Shown here: positions 1 to 8,579 of the stretch, one piece after another | Position numbering within the stretch: position 1 is the stretch's first letter | How the letters are laid out: each line of letters begins with the position of its first letter | Source: Campylobacterales bacterium | Lineage (GTDB): Bacteria > Campylobacterota > Campylobacteria > Campylobacterales > Nitratiruptoraceae | Direction: 5' to 3' | DNA: 41,569 nucleotides | Assembly (NCBI GenBank): GCA_027002625.1 | Contig: JALWZJ010000151.1 | Location: 1-41,569 of the forward strand | The notes under the pieces: model-generated | Database searches by the model: none | The model's input: the letters and a program-made list of their open reading frames with translations, nothing else | Told to the model about the DNA's origin: nothing | Made by a program: the position numbers and the translations under genes

Positions 1-6
1 TATAAT
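1..6 (+). promoter_or_regulatory. Possible -10 box of pncB
   Basis: The window opens with TATAAT, 31 bases before the pncB start codon. The matching -35 region would lie outside the window, so this is only half a promoter. A purine-rich ribosome binding site (TAGGAG at about 23-28) follows it. Confidence 0.4.
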
Positions 7-37
7 GACAAAAATTGTACCATAGGAGCGGTTAGGT

Positions 38-1339
38 ATGAAAATTTCGCTACTGACGGATCTGTACGAATTTACCATGGCTCAGATCTATGTAGAGGAG
101 GGGATGGAAGAAGAAGCCGTTTTCGAGTTTTTCGTACGGCCCGATGGCAGACGAGCCTACTACGTGATGGCGGGTACGCAAGAGCTTTTGAAGATGCTGC
201 GAGAGTTTCGCTTCGAGGACGAGGAGATCGAGTATTTAGAGCGAAGCGGTAAGTTTGGCCAAAAGTTTTTGGATTATCTTAAAGATTTTCGGTTCAGTGG
301 CGATGTATGGGCTTTGATGGAGGGAGAGATATTTTTGGGAGGTGAGCCGGTGGTGAGCGTGCGTGCGCCTCTGCCCCAGGCCCAGCTCGTCGAGACCATC
401 CTCATCAATACCTTGCAACATCCCATCCTCGTGGCCACCAAGGCGGCCAGATGCGTGAGCGTGGCCCAGGGTACCACCCTCGTCGATTTTGGTCTGCGCA
501 GAGCCCAGGGCAAGGATGCTGGGATACAAGCGGCCAGGAGTTCTTACATCGCGGGATTTGCAGGCACCTCCAATGTGCTGGCGGGTAAGGAGTACAGTAT
601 CCCGGTCTTTGGGACGATGGCCCACTCTTTTGTGATGGCTCATGAAAGCGAGGAGGAGGCCTTCGAGCGCTTCATGCGACGCTATCCAGACAACTCCATC
701 TTGCTTGTGGATACCTACGATACGATCGAAGGGACCAAAAAAGCCATAGCGGTGGCCAAGCGGCTGGGTATACCTCTGCGGGGCGTGCGCCTCGATAGCG
801 GAGATATCGAGACCCTTGCGACGAAGGTGCGCCAAATGCTCGATAGTGCGGGATTTGGGGAGGCTTTGGTACTGGTGAGTGGAGGAGTGGATGAGTTTGT
901 GATCGCCGATCTTTTGGCCAAAAACGTACCTATCGACGCTTGGGGTGTGGGGACCAAGCTGGTGGTGAGTGAGGATATGCCAAGCCTCGATTGTGCCTAT
1001 AAGCTGGTGGAGTACGCCGGCAAACCTCGCTTCAAAAAGAGTAGAGGCAAAGTCACACTGCCCGCTCAAAAGCAGATAAAAAGAGTGTGGGACGAGCAGG
1101 GATTGTTCAAAGAGGATCTGGTGGAGGTGATGGAGGCGATGCCCGAAGGGTTGCTACACAAGGTGATGGAGAGAGGCCAGATACGCTACCAAGAGAGTTT
1201 GGACTCTATTCGCCAACGAGTGGCCATGGGGCTGCACCAGCTGCCACCTGCGATGCTGCAGCTGCGACCGAAGACTCTGTATCTACCTCGGCTTGGACCA
1301 AAGCTTTCGGCCTTGTATCGAAAGCTCATGACTCCATGA
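38..1339 (+). CDS. pncB: Nicotinate phosphoribosyltransferase
   Basis: This 433-residue cytoplasmic enzyme condenses nicotinate with PRPP to give nicotinate mononucleotide in the Preiss-Handler route of NAD salvage. The family signature is clear: GTMAHS at residues 192-197 (His196 corresponds to the histidine phosphorylated in this family), DTYDT at 225-229, RLDSGD at 251-256 and GVGT at 303-306. The ATG at 38 is preceded by AGGAG. It stands alone on the forward strand; its 3' end overlaps the 3' end of the converging FtsH-like gene by 14 bases. Length is normal for the bacterial family, and nothing looks degenerate. Confidence 0.93.
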   Translation: MKISLLTDLYEFTMAQIYVEEGMEEEAVFEFFVRPDGRRAYYVMAGTQELLKMLREFRFEDEEIEYLERSGKFGQKFLDYLKDFRFSGDVWALMEGEIFLGGEPVVSVRAPLPQAQLVETILINTLQHPILVATKAARCVSVAQGTTLVDFGLRRAQGKDAGIQAARSSYIAGFAGTSNVLAGKEYSIPVFGTMAHSFVMAHESEEEAFERFMRRYPDNSILLVDTYDTIEGTKKAIAVAKRLGIPLRGVRLDSGDIETLATKVRQMLDSAGFGEALVLVSGGVDEFVIADLLAKNVPIDAWGVGTKLVVSEDMPSLDCAYKLVEYAGKPRFKKSRGKVTLPAQKQIKRVWDEQGLFKEDLVEVMEAMPEGLLHKVMERGQIRYQESLDSIRQRVAMGLHQLPPAMLQLRPKTLYLPRLGPKLSALYRKLMTP

Positions 1340-3653
1340 TCCTTTTGAGCTCCTCGGCGTCGATCATCTCCTTTTGGATGAGGGCTTGGGCCACCTTTTC
1401 GATCTTGTCCCAGTGGGCTATCACCATCTCCTCGCTCTTTTGGCGAGCTTTTTGGATCCAGTGGGCGATGCGCTCCTCGATCAAGGATTTGTAGAGATCT
1501 CTATCCACGTTTTGCACCAGCGTGTCGATGTGGATATATCCGATCTCCTCATCCATCCCGAAGGTGGCGATGAGGTTGTATGCTTCCCAGGTGGCTTGCT
1601 CCAGATCTTGAGCGGCTCCGGTGTCTTCACCCTCTTCGGGAAATTTCTTGAGCTTGGCGATACGTCCGGCCAGGGCTACGCAGATATCGTTGAAGAGCTC
1701 CTCTTTGGAGATGCTGGCTATAAATTCGTCGCTATAGGAGACAAATCCCAATGCCTCGGCGCGGGGAGTGATGGTGACTTGCTCTATTTTTATGTCTGGT
1801 AGCAGTAGATAGCTCAGTACCGCATGGCCTGCCTCGTGGTAGGCCGTTTTGCGCAGATCCTTTTCTGGATTTCGGATACGTTTTTTATCGATCTTTTGGC
1901 CATATTTGATGTTGTTGATCTGTTCGATGAGGATCTCTTCGGTGATGTAGGAGAGATTCTTTCTGATCACGTACAAGGCCGCCTCTTTCGCCACCCTTTG
2001 CATCTCGTAGCCGCTAAGACCACTCATATACCGTGCCACCCGGTCTATATCGATCTTGCCGTCGTTGGGTTTTTTGAGGATCTTTTTTACGAAGTATTTG
2101 CGCGCCTCCATGTCCAGCTCCGGCACTTCGATGAGGATATCTATGCGCTCGCTGGCCAGTAGGTTTTTGTCTATGGAGTCGAGGTGTATGGCCGTAGCGA
2201 TGGTGAAGACATACTCCTCGTCACTCACCGCGTCTATCTGAGCGGCTATGGTGTCGTAGGGGATGGGGATATCCTCCTTGCCGTCGAGCTCGTCCAAAAA
2301 GACGATGGCGGGGGATAGCTCCTTGGCTTTTTGGTAGGCGCTTTGAATGAGATTGACATCGTACAGATCCGATCCTGCCAGCATCACAAAAGGCATCTGC
2401 GCCTCTTTAGCGAATGCGTAGGCGAGAAGTGTCTTGCCCACCCCCTTGGGTCCATGTAGCAGCAGCCCCTTTGGCATGGAGATATCGAAGCGCTTGACGA
2501 TCCGGGGCTCTTTGATGATGCGTACGATCTCTTTGAGACTCTCCTTGACCTGTTTTTGGCCGGCGATATCGCCAAAGCAGATGGAGGAGTAGCCGATGTA
2601 GGGCTTCTCGGTAGGCTCGGTGAAGTAGGGCAGCTTGGTGATGGTAGCGTGGGTGCATAGCAGATGGATCACCTCCTCCTCTTCGATTTTCCATTTGAGC
2701 TGCAGTGTCTCGTTTTTGCGCACCATGCTTTGCAAAAACTCATCATCGATCCTCTCCAGCAGCTTCTGCAAAGCAGGATCGCTTTGTATGAGGATCTTTT
2801 TCCCCTTGCCAAGAGCTGGTTGGATCAGATCGATGAGTAGATCGGGCAGTTTTTTGTGGAGGCGTCTGGCGTTGAGATAGGGTGCAAACGAGAGTGTCAG
2901 CAGCTCCACCACTCTCTTGTCGGCTATCTTGATACGTAGATCCAGTCTGGTCTGGAGGGTATGGATCGTCTCTTTGAGTATCTTGTCGGCTATTTTGATC
3001 AAAGATCTCAAACGCAGTGGATGGAACAAGATGATGTAGTTTTGGACCATGAGAGAAAGTAGCTCTGGATCGATGGCGCTCTCCATCACATCGTAGATGA
3101 TCTTTTTCTCTTTGGCGATGAACTCCACCAGTTTTGCCTGGGCTTTGAGGGGATCTTTTTTGTAAAATTTCAAAAAATCCTCTTTTTTGATCAAAGAGGA
3201 GCCCAGTGTAGTGGTGAAGATGATCAAGGTTTGGCCAAAATCGATTTCCGTTTGCGTAGTGGAGTGCAGCTGTGCCAGGAGTGAGAGCTGGATGGAGTTG
3301 TCGCACTTTTCTATATCTTTGAAGACCACGATAGATTTGGGGTGGCTTTGGACGAAAAGTGTGAGCTCCCCTTTTGGACCTATGAGCTTCTTTTCGTCCG
3401 AGGGTTCGGTATATTGGGCCATATCGAAGATTTTGATCGCCTCGTACTCCTTTAGATACTTTTGCAGTAGGGTGGCCGTGTAGAGTTTGCCGCTGTTGTG
3501 AGGGCCGATGAAGGTAAAGAGCGCTTTGAACTTCTGCGGCACCGGGGAGAGCTCCGCATGTATCAAAGCCTTCACCAGCTGTTCGATCGCATCGTTTTGG
3601 CCAAAGATGTGGGATTTGAGACTTTTCTTTAATCGTTCATATTTTTCCAACAT
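1326..3653 (-). CDS. Soluble FtsH-like AAA+ zinc protease with a degenerate Clp-type N-terminal AAA module
   Basis: The protein has 775 residues if it starts at the ATG at 3653, which has AGAAG upstream; a TTG further up at 3698 overlaps the promoter and is less likely. Residues 1-300 resemble a ClpA/ClpB D2 module plus its small C-terminal domain. Its Walker A is altered (GPHNSGKL, 50-57), and the Walker B acidic pair reads Lys-Asp (VVFKDIEK, 109-116). Residues 350-580 are an FtsH-type AAA domain with good Walker A (GPKGVGKT, 401-408) and Walker B (VFLDELD, 451-457). An M41 peptidase follows, with HEAGH at 606-610 and the third zinc ligand probably D683. The two N-terminal membrane helices of classical FtsH are absent. 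The pore-loop region after AGSD is short, without the usual Phe-Val-Gly, and the second arginine-finger position is Ile506. It is therefore probably a cytosolic protease or regulatory relative of FtsH. Substrates are unknown. Confidence 0.85.
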   Translation of the reverse strand: MLEKYERLKKSLKSHIFGQNDAIEQLVKALIHAELSPVPQKFKALFTFIGPHNSGKLYTATLLQKYLKEYEAIKIFDMAQYTEPSDEKKLIGPKGELTLFVQSHPKSIVVFKDIEKCDNSIQLSLLAQLHSTTQTEIDFGQTLIIFTTTLGSSLIKKEDFLKFYKKDPLKAQAKLVEFIAKEKKIIYDVMESAIDPELLSLMVQNYIILFHPLRLRSLIKIADKILKETIHTLQTRLDLRIKIADKRVVELLTLSFAPYLNARRLHKKLPDLLIDLIQPALGKGKKILIQSDPALQKLLERIDDEFLQSMVRKNETLQLKWKIEEEEVIHLLCTHATITKLPYFTEPTEKPYIGYSSICFGDIAGQKQVKESLKEIVRIIKEPRIVKRFDISMPKGLLLHGPKGVGKTLLAYAFAKEAQMPFVMLAGSDLYDVNLIQSAYQKAKELSPAIVFLDELDGKEDIPIPYDTIAAQIDAVSDEEYVFTIATAIHLDSIDKNLLASERIDILIEVPELDMEARKYFVKKILKKPNDGKIDIDRVARYMSGLSGYEMQRVAKEAALYVIRKNLSYITEEILIEQINNIKYGQKIDKKRIRNPEKDLRKTAYHEAGHAVLSYLLLPDIKIEQVTITPRAEALGFVSYSDEFIASISKEELFNDICVALAGRIAKLKKFPEEGEDTGAAQDLEQATWEAYNLIATFGMDEEIGYIHIDTLVQNVDRDLYKSLIEERIAHWIQKARQKSEEMVIAHWDKIEKVAQALIQKEMIDAEELKRIMES

Positions 3654-3686
3654 AACTTCTTCTTTTCCATTCAATTGATGGGCATA

Positions 3687-3692
3687 ATTATA
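3687..3692 (-). promoter_or_regulatory. Probable -10 box of the FtsH-like gene
   Basis: On the reverse strand TATAAT lies 33 bases before the ATG at 3653, which would give a leader of about 27 bases containing the ribosome binding site. The -35 region is weak. The 75-base gap is shared with the divergent adaptor gene that starts at 3729. Confidence 0.45.
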
Positions 3693-3728
3693 GTACAATA
3701 CACCACTAACGGTTTCGAGGAACGTGTG

Positions 3729-4514
3729 ATGAGGTATCTGACTCTTTTGTGTATCGCGACTCTACTAATGGCCAAGGTCCACACCGTACGCCTGGAGCCT
3801 GTGGAGCTCTACCATATCAAAGCGGCTGTGGCGGCTTCGGTGGTGGAAGCCAACGAGCGACTCGAGGGTAAAAATGTACAGAAGCGGCTGGTGGTAAGGC
3901 TCGACGACAGGATCGATCGGGCCAACCTCCAAGCGCTCCAGACCAAGCTCGCACTCTTGCGTGATATCATCCAGATCACCCGACAAAGCGTAGCCAACCT
4001 CCAAGAGACGATGAAGCTTCGCCAAAGAGATTACGAGCGGATCAAAAACCTCTCCACCAAGTCACGCTACGAAAAGGATCAGCGAAAAGCGGCCTATCTT
4101 TTGGCCAAAAACAGCTACTTGGGGGCTAAGGAGAAGCTCAAAAATCTTTTGATGAGCCAAAGTGACATCGAGCTCTCCATCGCCCGCACCAAAGATCTGA
4201 TCGCTAAGAAAAACATCAAAGTGAGCGGCTATGTCTACAAAGTCTATCCAAGACGTGGTGATATGGCCGCTTTGGGCGCTCCTTTGGTGGATGTGGCCGA
4301 TATCTCCAAGGCCAGAGCCGTACTCTATCTCACACCGCAAGAGATACGAGATCTTGACCATAAAGCTATCTATATTAACGGCAAGCATACCGACCTCAAA
4401 TTTGCCAAACTACTCAAAATCACCGACCAAAACTACATCACCCAATATAGAGCCGAGCTGATACTACCAGCTCCCAAACTTTTTAATCAATTTATCAAAG
4501 TGGAGATACGATGA
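3729..4514 (+). CDS. Periplasmic adaptor (HlyD/membrane-fusion-protein-like)
   Basis: The protein has 261 residues. The ATG at 3729 was chosen because GAGGAA lies just upstream and a signal peptide follows directly (MRYLTLLCIATLLMA). After the signal come a short lipoyl-like strand region, a long charged helical hairpin (about residues 45-155) and a C-terminal beta-rich half (VSGYVYKVYPRRGD, then 'ADISKARAVLYLTPQEI'), the order expected of efflux adaptors. It is shorter than typical RND adaptors. Its stop overlaps the next start as ATGA. A TolC-like gene sits two genes downstream, so the two may form an envelope-spanning export system, but no inner-membrane pump is encoded nearby. Exported substrate unknown. 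Confidence 0.7.
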   Translation: MRYLTLLCIATLLMAKVHTVRLEPVELYHIKAAVAASVVEANERLEGKNVQKRLVVRLDDRIDRANLQALQTKLALLRDIIQITRQSVANLQETMKLRQRDYERIKNLSTKSRYEKDQRKAAYLLAKNSYLGAKEKLKNLLMSQSDIELSIARTKDLIAKKNIKVSGYVYKVYPRRGDMAALGAPLVDVADISKARAVLYLTPQEIRDLDHKAIYINGKHTDLKFAKLLKITDQNYITQYRAELILPAPKLFNQFIKVEIR

Positions 4515-6235
4515 AAAAAACTGCCTGTCCTTTAGATTGCTACGATGCGTGCAGTGTGCTATATGAGCCAAACAGACTCAAAGGAGATCCCGAGCACCCC
4601 TTTACCAGAGGGCATCTGTGCTACAAGCTCAACCACTACTTCGACTACCCGCAATTAGACTCCGCCAGATACCAGGGCCAAGAGATCTCATTGGATGAGG
4701 CGCTGGGTATCTTGGAAGAGAAGATCAAATCAAGCGAGGAGATCCTCCACTACCGAGGCAGCGGCAATGTGGGTAAGATGCAAGCGGTGAGCGATCTATT
4801 CTTCGCTTCCATCGGAGCGACCCTCACCACAGGCAGCCTCTGCGACGCAGCGGGGCAGTTGGGGATCGAGAAGGGGAGGGGCAAAAATCTCATCTTGCCT
4901 CTTGAGCAGATCCAAAGAAGCGAACTGGTGATCGTGTGGGGTAGAAACATTGGCTATACCAACCACCATCTGCTGCCATTTTTGGAAGGAAAAACATTGG
5001 TGGTGATCGATCCAGTGAGGACCAATCTGGCCAAAAACGCCGCCATGCATATCCAGCTCTCCCCAAGGACCGATCTGGAGCTTGCCTGTATGTTGGCGCG
5101 GTTTGTCTATATGCAAAACAAAGAGGATGAGAGCTTTATCGAGGAGCGTACGGAGGATTTCGATTTTTACGCCGATTTCATCCAAAGCTATAGGATGGTG
5201 CCTACCACCGACAAGATCGGGGTGGATCTGCTCGATATCGCTACGCTGGCCGAGCTGATGATCGATATGAAGACAGTGATATTGGTGGGTAATGGGGTGC
5301 AAAAGTACGCCCACGGCACGGAGGTGGTGCGAGCGATCGACAGTCTTGCTGCCATGCTGGGTCTTTTTGGCAAGGAGGGGTGTGGTGTGAGCTTTTTGGG
5401 CGATACCTCACTGATGCTCGACGATCCCTTTAGAGTCCAGGCCAAGCGGGTGGCCAAGCCGGAGGTCGATTTTGGGGCGTATGATCTATGCTTCATCCAA
5501 GCAGCCAATCCAGCTGTCACTCACCCTTGCACCCAAAAGGTGGTGGAGGGGCTCAAAAAGAGCTTTACCGTGGTTTTCGGGCTCTATGATGACGAGACAG
5601 CCCAGCTGGCCGATCTGGTGATTCCGGCCAAAAATTTCTTGCAAAAAGAGGATATCAGATTTAGCTATGGGCACGAGTTTGTAGAGCTGATGCCAAAGCT
5701 TGAGGATAATGCAAAAGCCTTGAGCGAGTATGAGCTGACAAGAGAGCTGATGGGGCGATTTGGCCTGGATGGGCTCAAAGAAGAAAAGGAGTATATCGAG
5801 CACTTCACCAAGCAGCTGAGAAAAAAAGGAGAGTACTACGTACTGCCAAGCTTCGAGGAGATTCCATACAAGGAGGGCTTCGAGGAGCCCTTTTGTTTTA
5901 TCGACGAGGTGGAGGATGAGTTTGACAGGCTGGGTGGGGAGTATTTTCTACTTACGCCAAAGGCCAAAAACGCCATCAACTCTCAGTTCAAGCGAGACCC
6001 CTATCTCTATGTGCCGTTGCGAAGTGGGCTTAGTGATGGAGATAAAGTAGTGGTGAGTTCCAAATGGGGAGCGGTAACGATGGAGGTGCGGCTCCTGGCC
6101 GAATTGAGAGATGACAGCGTCCTGGCCTACAGCGGCAGCGCCATCAACCATGTCACCCCACCACATGCAGACAACCACGGCAACAACGCCATCTTCCAAG
6201 AGGTCAAAGTCAATCTCAAAAAGGAAAGCCAATGA
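4511..6235 (+). CDS. Molybdopterin-dependent oxidoreductase, cytoplasmic
   Basis: This 574-residue member of the DMSO-reductase/formate-dehydrogenase superfamily begins with a 4Fe-4S motif: Cys6, Cys10, Cys14 and Cys37. A 'GSLCD' segment puts Cys111 where a molybdenum-ligating cysteine could lie. The C-terminal part (about 460-570, ending near 'HVTPPHADNHGNNAIF') resembles the molydopterin dinucleotide-binding domain. No twin-arginine signal is present, so it is expected in the cytoplasm. It is compact compared with respiratory enzymes (700 residues or more). The ATGA overlaps on both sides place it in one coupled operon with the adaptor and argD. The electron donor or acceptor is unknown; formate dehydrogenase-like or thiosulfate/polysulfide reductase-like roles cannot be separated by eye. 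Confidence 0.82.
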   Translation: MKKTACPLDCYDACSVLYEPNRLKGDPEHPFTRGHLCYKLNHYFDYPQLDSARYQGQEISLDEALGILEEKIKSSEEILHYRGSGNVGKMQAVSDLFFASIGATLTTGSLCDAAGQLGIEKGRGKNLILPLEQIQRSELVIVWGRNIGYTNHHLLPFLEGKTLVVIDPVRTNLAKNAAMHIQLSPRTDLELACMLARFVYMQNKEDESFIEERTEDFDFYADFIQSYRMVPTTDKIGVDLLDIATLAELMIDMKTVILVGNGVQKYAHGTEVVRAIDSLAAMLGLFGKEGCGVSFLGDTSLMLDDPFRVQAKRVAKPEVDFGAYDLCFIQAANPAVTHPCTQKVVEGLKKSFTVVFGLYDDETAQLADLVIPAKNFLQKEDIRFSYGHEFVELMPKLEDNAKALSEYELTRELMGRFGLDGLKEEKEYIEHFTKQLRKKGEYYVLPSFEEIPYKEGFEEPFCFIDEVEDEFDRLGGEYFLLTPKAKNAINSQFKRDPYLYVPLRSGLSDGDKVVVSSKWGAVTMEVRLLAELRDDSVLAYSGSAINHVTPPHADNHGNNAIFQEVKVNLKKESQ

Positions 6236-7413
6236 ACATAGAAGCGATCGATAAAGAGTATGTGCTCCATACCTACGCCAGAAACTATGTCAACTTCACC
6301 CACGGCCACAACGCCACCCTCTATGACGATACAGGCCAAGACTATATCGATCTAACGAGTGGCATCGGAGTGGTGAGCGTGGGCCACTCCAATCCGAGGC
6401 TCTCCAAAGCGATCTGCGATCAGGCCAAAAAGATCATCCATATCTCCAATCTTTTTGCCATCGAGCCTCAAGCCCTTTTGGCTAAAAGACTTGTGGAGCT
6501 AAGCGGCTACGATATGCGGCTCTTCTTTGCCAATAGTGGGGCCGAAGCCAACGAAGGAGCGATCAAGATCGCCAGAAAGTATGGAGAGGTGGACGGCCAG
6601 ATCAAGCGCTACAAGATCGTCACCCTCAAGCACTCCTTCCATGGGCGCACCATCACCGCCCTCAAAGCTACGGGCCAAGAGGCGATGCATACCTATTTTG
6701 GTCCCTTTCCGGATGGCTTTGTATATGCCGAGGATATAGAGCAAGTACCCCAGCTGCTCGACGATCATACGGTGGCTGTGATGATCGAGCTCATACAAGG
6801 CGAAGGGGGCGTGGAGCCCCAGGACAAAGAAGCGGTACAGCGGCTGGCCAAGACTCTCAAAGAGCGTGATATCCTCCTCATCGTGGACGAGGTCCAGACA
6901 GGGATCTACCGCACGGGTGAGTTGCTGGCCAGTAACCTCTACGAGATCGAGCCAGATATCGTCACTTTGGCCAAGGGGCTTGGTGGCGGCGTGCCTATAG
7001 GGGCTGTGATGACCAGGCTCAAAGATATCTTTGCTCCAGGAGATCACGGCAGCACCTTTGGGGGCAACTACCTTAGCACCAGAGCCGCTTTGGAGGTGTT
7101 GGATATTTTGGAAGAGGAAAAAGAGCGAGGAAGCCTGGACCATCGGATGATCTACTTCGAAGAGCGGCTCAAAGCCATCGCCGATAAATTTTCCAATCTT
7201 TTTGAAAAAGAGGTGGGGCTGGGACTGATGCGAGGTCTTCGGGCCAAAGAGGCCGATATCCAAAGTCAGATCATCCAAAAGGCCTTTGAGGAGCGGGTGC
7301 TGGTGCTTAAAGCTGGGCGCAATACCGTGCGCTTCTTGCCACCACTTACCATCACCAAAGAGGAGATCGACGAGGGCTTGGGACGCTTCGAGCGAGCGCT
7401 GGAGTGTCTATGA
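6232..7413 (+). CDS. argD: Acetylornithine aminotransferase
   Basis: This class-III PLP aminotransferase of 393 residues exchanges the amino group between N-acetylornithine and glutamate in arginine synthesis; family members may also use succinyl-diaminopimelate. Hallmarks are NSGAEANE (101-108), SFHGRT (135-140), DEVQTG with Asp219 contacting the cofactor ring, and TLAKGLGGG with Lys248 as the Schiff-base lysine. It overlaps the upstream and downstream genes by four bases each (ATGA). Another arginine gene, argB, lies about 19 kb away in the same window. The neighbours in this operon have no obvious link to arginine. Confidence 0.92.
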   Translation: MNIEAIDKEYVLHTYARNYVNFTHGHNATLYDDTGQDYIDLTSGIGVVSVGHSNPRLSKAICDQAKKIIHISNLFAIEPQALLAKRLVELSGYDMRLFFANSGAEANEGAIKIARKYGEVDGQIKRYKIVTLKHSFHGRTITALKATGQEAMHTYFGPFPDGFVYAEDIEQVPQLLDDHTVAVMIELIQGEGGVEPQDKEAVQRLAKTLKERDILLIVDEVQTGIYRTGELLASNLYEIEPDIVTLAKGLGGGVPIGAVMTRLKDIFAPGDHGSTFGGNYLSTRAALEVLDILEEEKERGSLDHRMIYFEERLKAIADKFSNLFEKEVGLGLMRGLRAKEADIQSQIIQKAFEERVLVLKAGRNTVRFLPPLTITKEEIDEGLGRFERALECL

Positions 7414-8579
7414 GGCGACTGGCCCTTTTGGCGCTGCCTCTTGCGATGATGGGAGGGTGGCTCAGTCAGCTTAAAGAGCAGGAGCTGCAGCTACAAAAAG
7501 AGTCGGCTATCACGGAAGCCAAAGAGCTGCACGATAGTTGGCTAAGTCCCATCAAAATGAGCTATCTGTACCAAAAAGGGGATCAGTTTCCAAATCAAGA
7601 GCTCAAGAGCTTTCGTATAAGCCTCGATCAGTCCATATTCAAAAGTGGCGGGATCTGGGCGGCTATCAAGTATGCCAACGCCAAGAAAATAGCCAGCCTC
7701 TATGGAGTGGAGCTGAGCCGCAAAAATCTCATAGCTCTCGTGATCGAGCTGGCCTACAAGCTGCGCCAAATGGATCTTCGCATCCAAAAGCAGAAGCTCT
7801 TGATCCAAAACGCTCATATCGATGTGAAGGTCAAAGAGGATGCCTACCTCGCCGGCACGCTCGATAGCACCTTTTTGGATCAAGCACTTTTGCAAAAAAA
7901 CGCCAAGGAGCTTGCCCTTTTGGATCTATTGGAGCAAAAGGCGCAGCTAAAGAAAAGTCTGCATGACTTGAGTGATGGCGTGCCAGCGAAACTGCCGAGA
8001 TTTGCGCTCGTGCCGCAAAAGAGCTATCTGGCCAAAAATCTCACCCTAAAAGAGCATCGAGCCAAGATAAAAGCCGCCAAATATTATCGCTGGATGAGTA
8101 TCGCCAGATATTTGCCGACTCTTTCAGTGATGGCGGAGTATGACTATCAGAGGATGCGAGGTAGTCTCTACTTTCCGGCCTACAGCTACCAAGATCACTA
8201 CCATACTTATGGATTTAGAGTCTCTATGCCTTTGTGGGATTTCAATGCTCCCAAGCAGATCCAAAAGGCCAAGATCACCTACTTGCAAGCTACCAACAAG
8301 CTGGCTCAGGCCAAAAGAGAGCGGCAAAACCTCTATATGAAGGCACTAAGAACTCTTCATCTACTGGATAAAAAAATCGCTTTGGCTAAAGAGGATGAAA
8401 AGATCTACACCAATCTTTTGCGCCAGACCAAAGATCTTTTCAAAGCTGGAGAGAAGACCAGCTACGATGTACAAACCTTGCAAAACTCTTTGCAAGTGAG
8501 GCGGCTGGACCAAAAGATCTACGATATCGATCGCCAGATCGAGCTATTGCGGCTGTATAAGGAGATAGATGCGTTTTAG
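7410..8579 (+). CDS. TolC-like outer membrane efflux protein
   Basis: The protein has 389 residues from the ATG at 7410, which overlaps the argD stop as ATGA; a GTG at 7404 is less likely because the signal peptide (MRRLALLALPLAMMGG) starts at the ATG. The mature part is dominated by long charged helices around residues 75-190 and 285-385, interrupted by a Tyr-rich strand region (about 225-275, 'SVMAEYDYQ', 'YSYQDHYHTYGFRVSMPLW'), the pattern of outer-membrane-factor barrels and tunnels. It is somewhat shorter than E. coli TolC. It probably works with the adaptor encoded at 3729. Its end overlaps the following methyltransferase by 11 bases. Confidence 0.75.
   Translation: MRRLALLALPLAMMGGWLSQLKEQELQLQKESAITEAKELHDSWLSPIKMSYLYQKGDQFPNQELKSFRISLDQSIFKSGGIWAAIKYANAKKIASLYGVELSRKNLIALVIELAYKLRQMDLRIQKQKLLIQNAHIDVKVKEDAYLAGTLDSTFLDQALLQKNAKELALLDLLEQKAQLKKSLHDLSDGVPAKLPRFALVPQKSYLAKNLTLKEHRAKIKAAKYYRWMSIARYLPTLSVMAEYDYQRMRGSLYFPAYSYQDHYHTYGFRVSMPLWDFNAPKQIQKAKITYLQATNKLAQAKRERQNLYMKALRTLHLLDKKIALAKEDEKIYTNLLRQTKDLFKAGEKTSYDVQTLQNSLQVRRLDQKIYDIDRQIELLRLYKEIDAF

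Noticed and set aside
236-1069. A 277-codon reverse-strand ORF
   Set aside because: It is fully antisense to pncB and has no recognisable domain or ribosome binding site.
1326-3653. Classical membrane FtsH
   Set aside because: No N-terminal membrane helices are present and the N-terminal half is a Clp-type module.
3687-3698. TTG at 3698 as start of the FtsH-like gene
   Set aside because: It overlaps the likely -10 box; the ATG at 3653 has a ribosome binding site.
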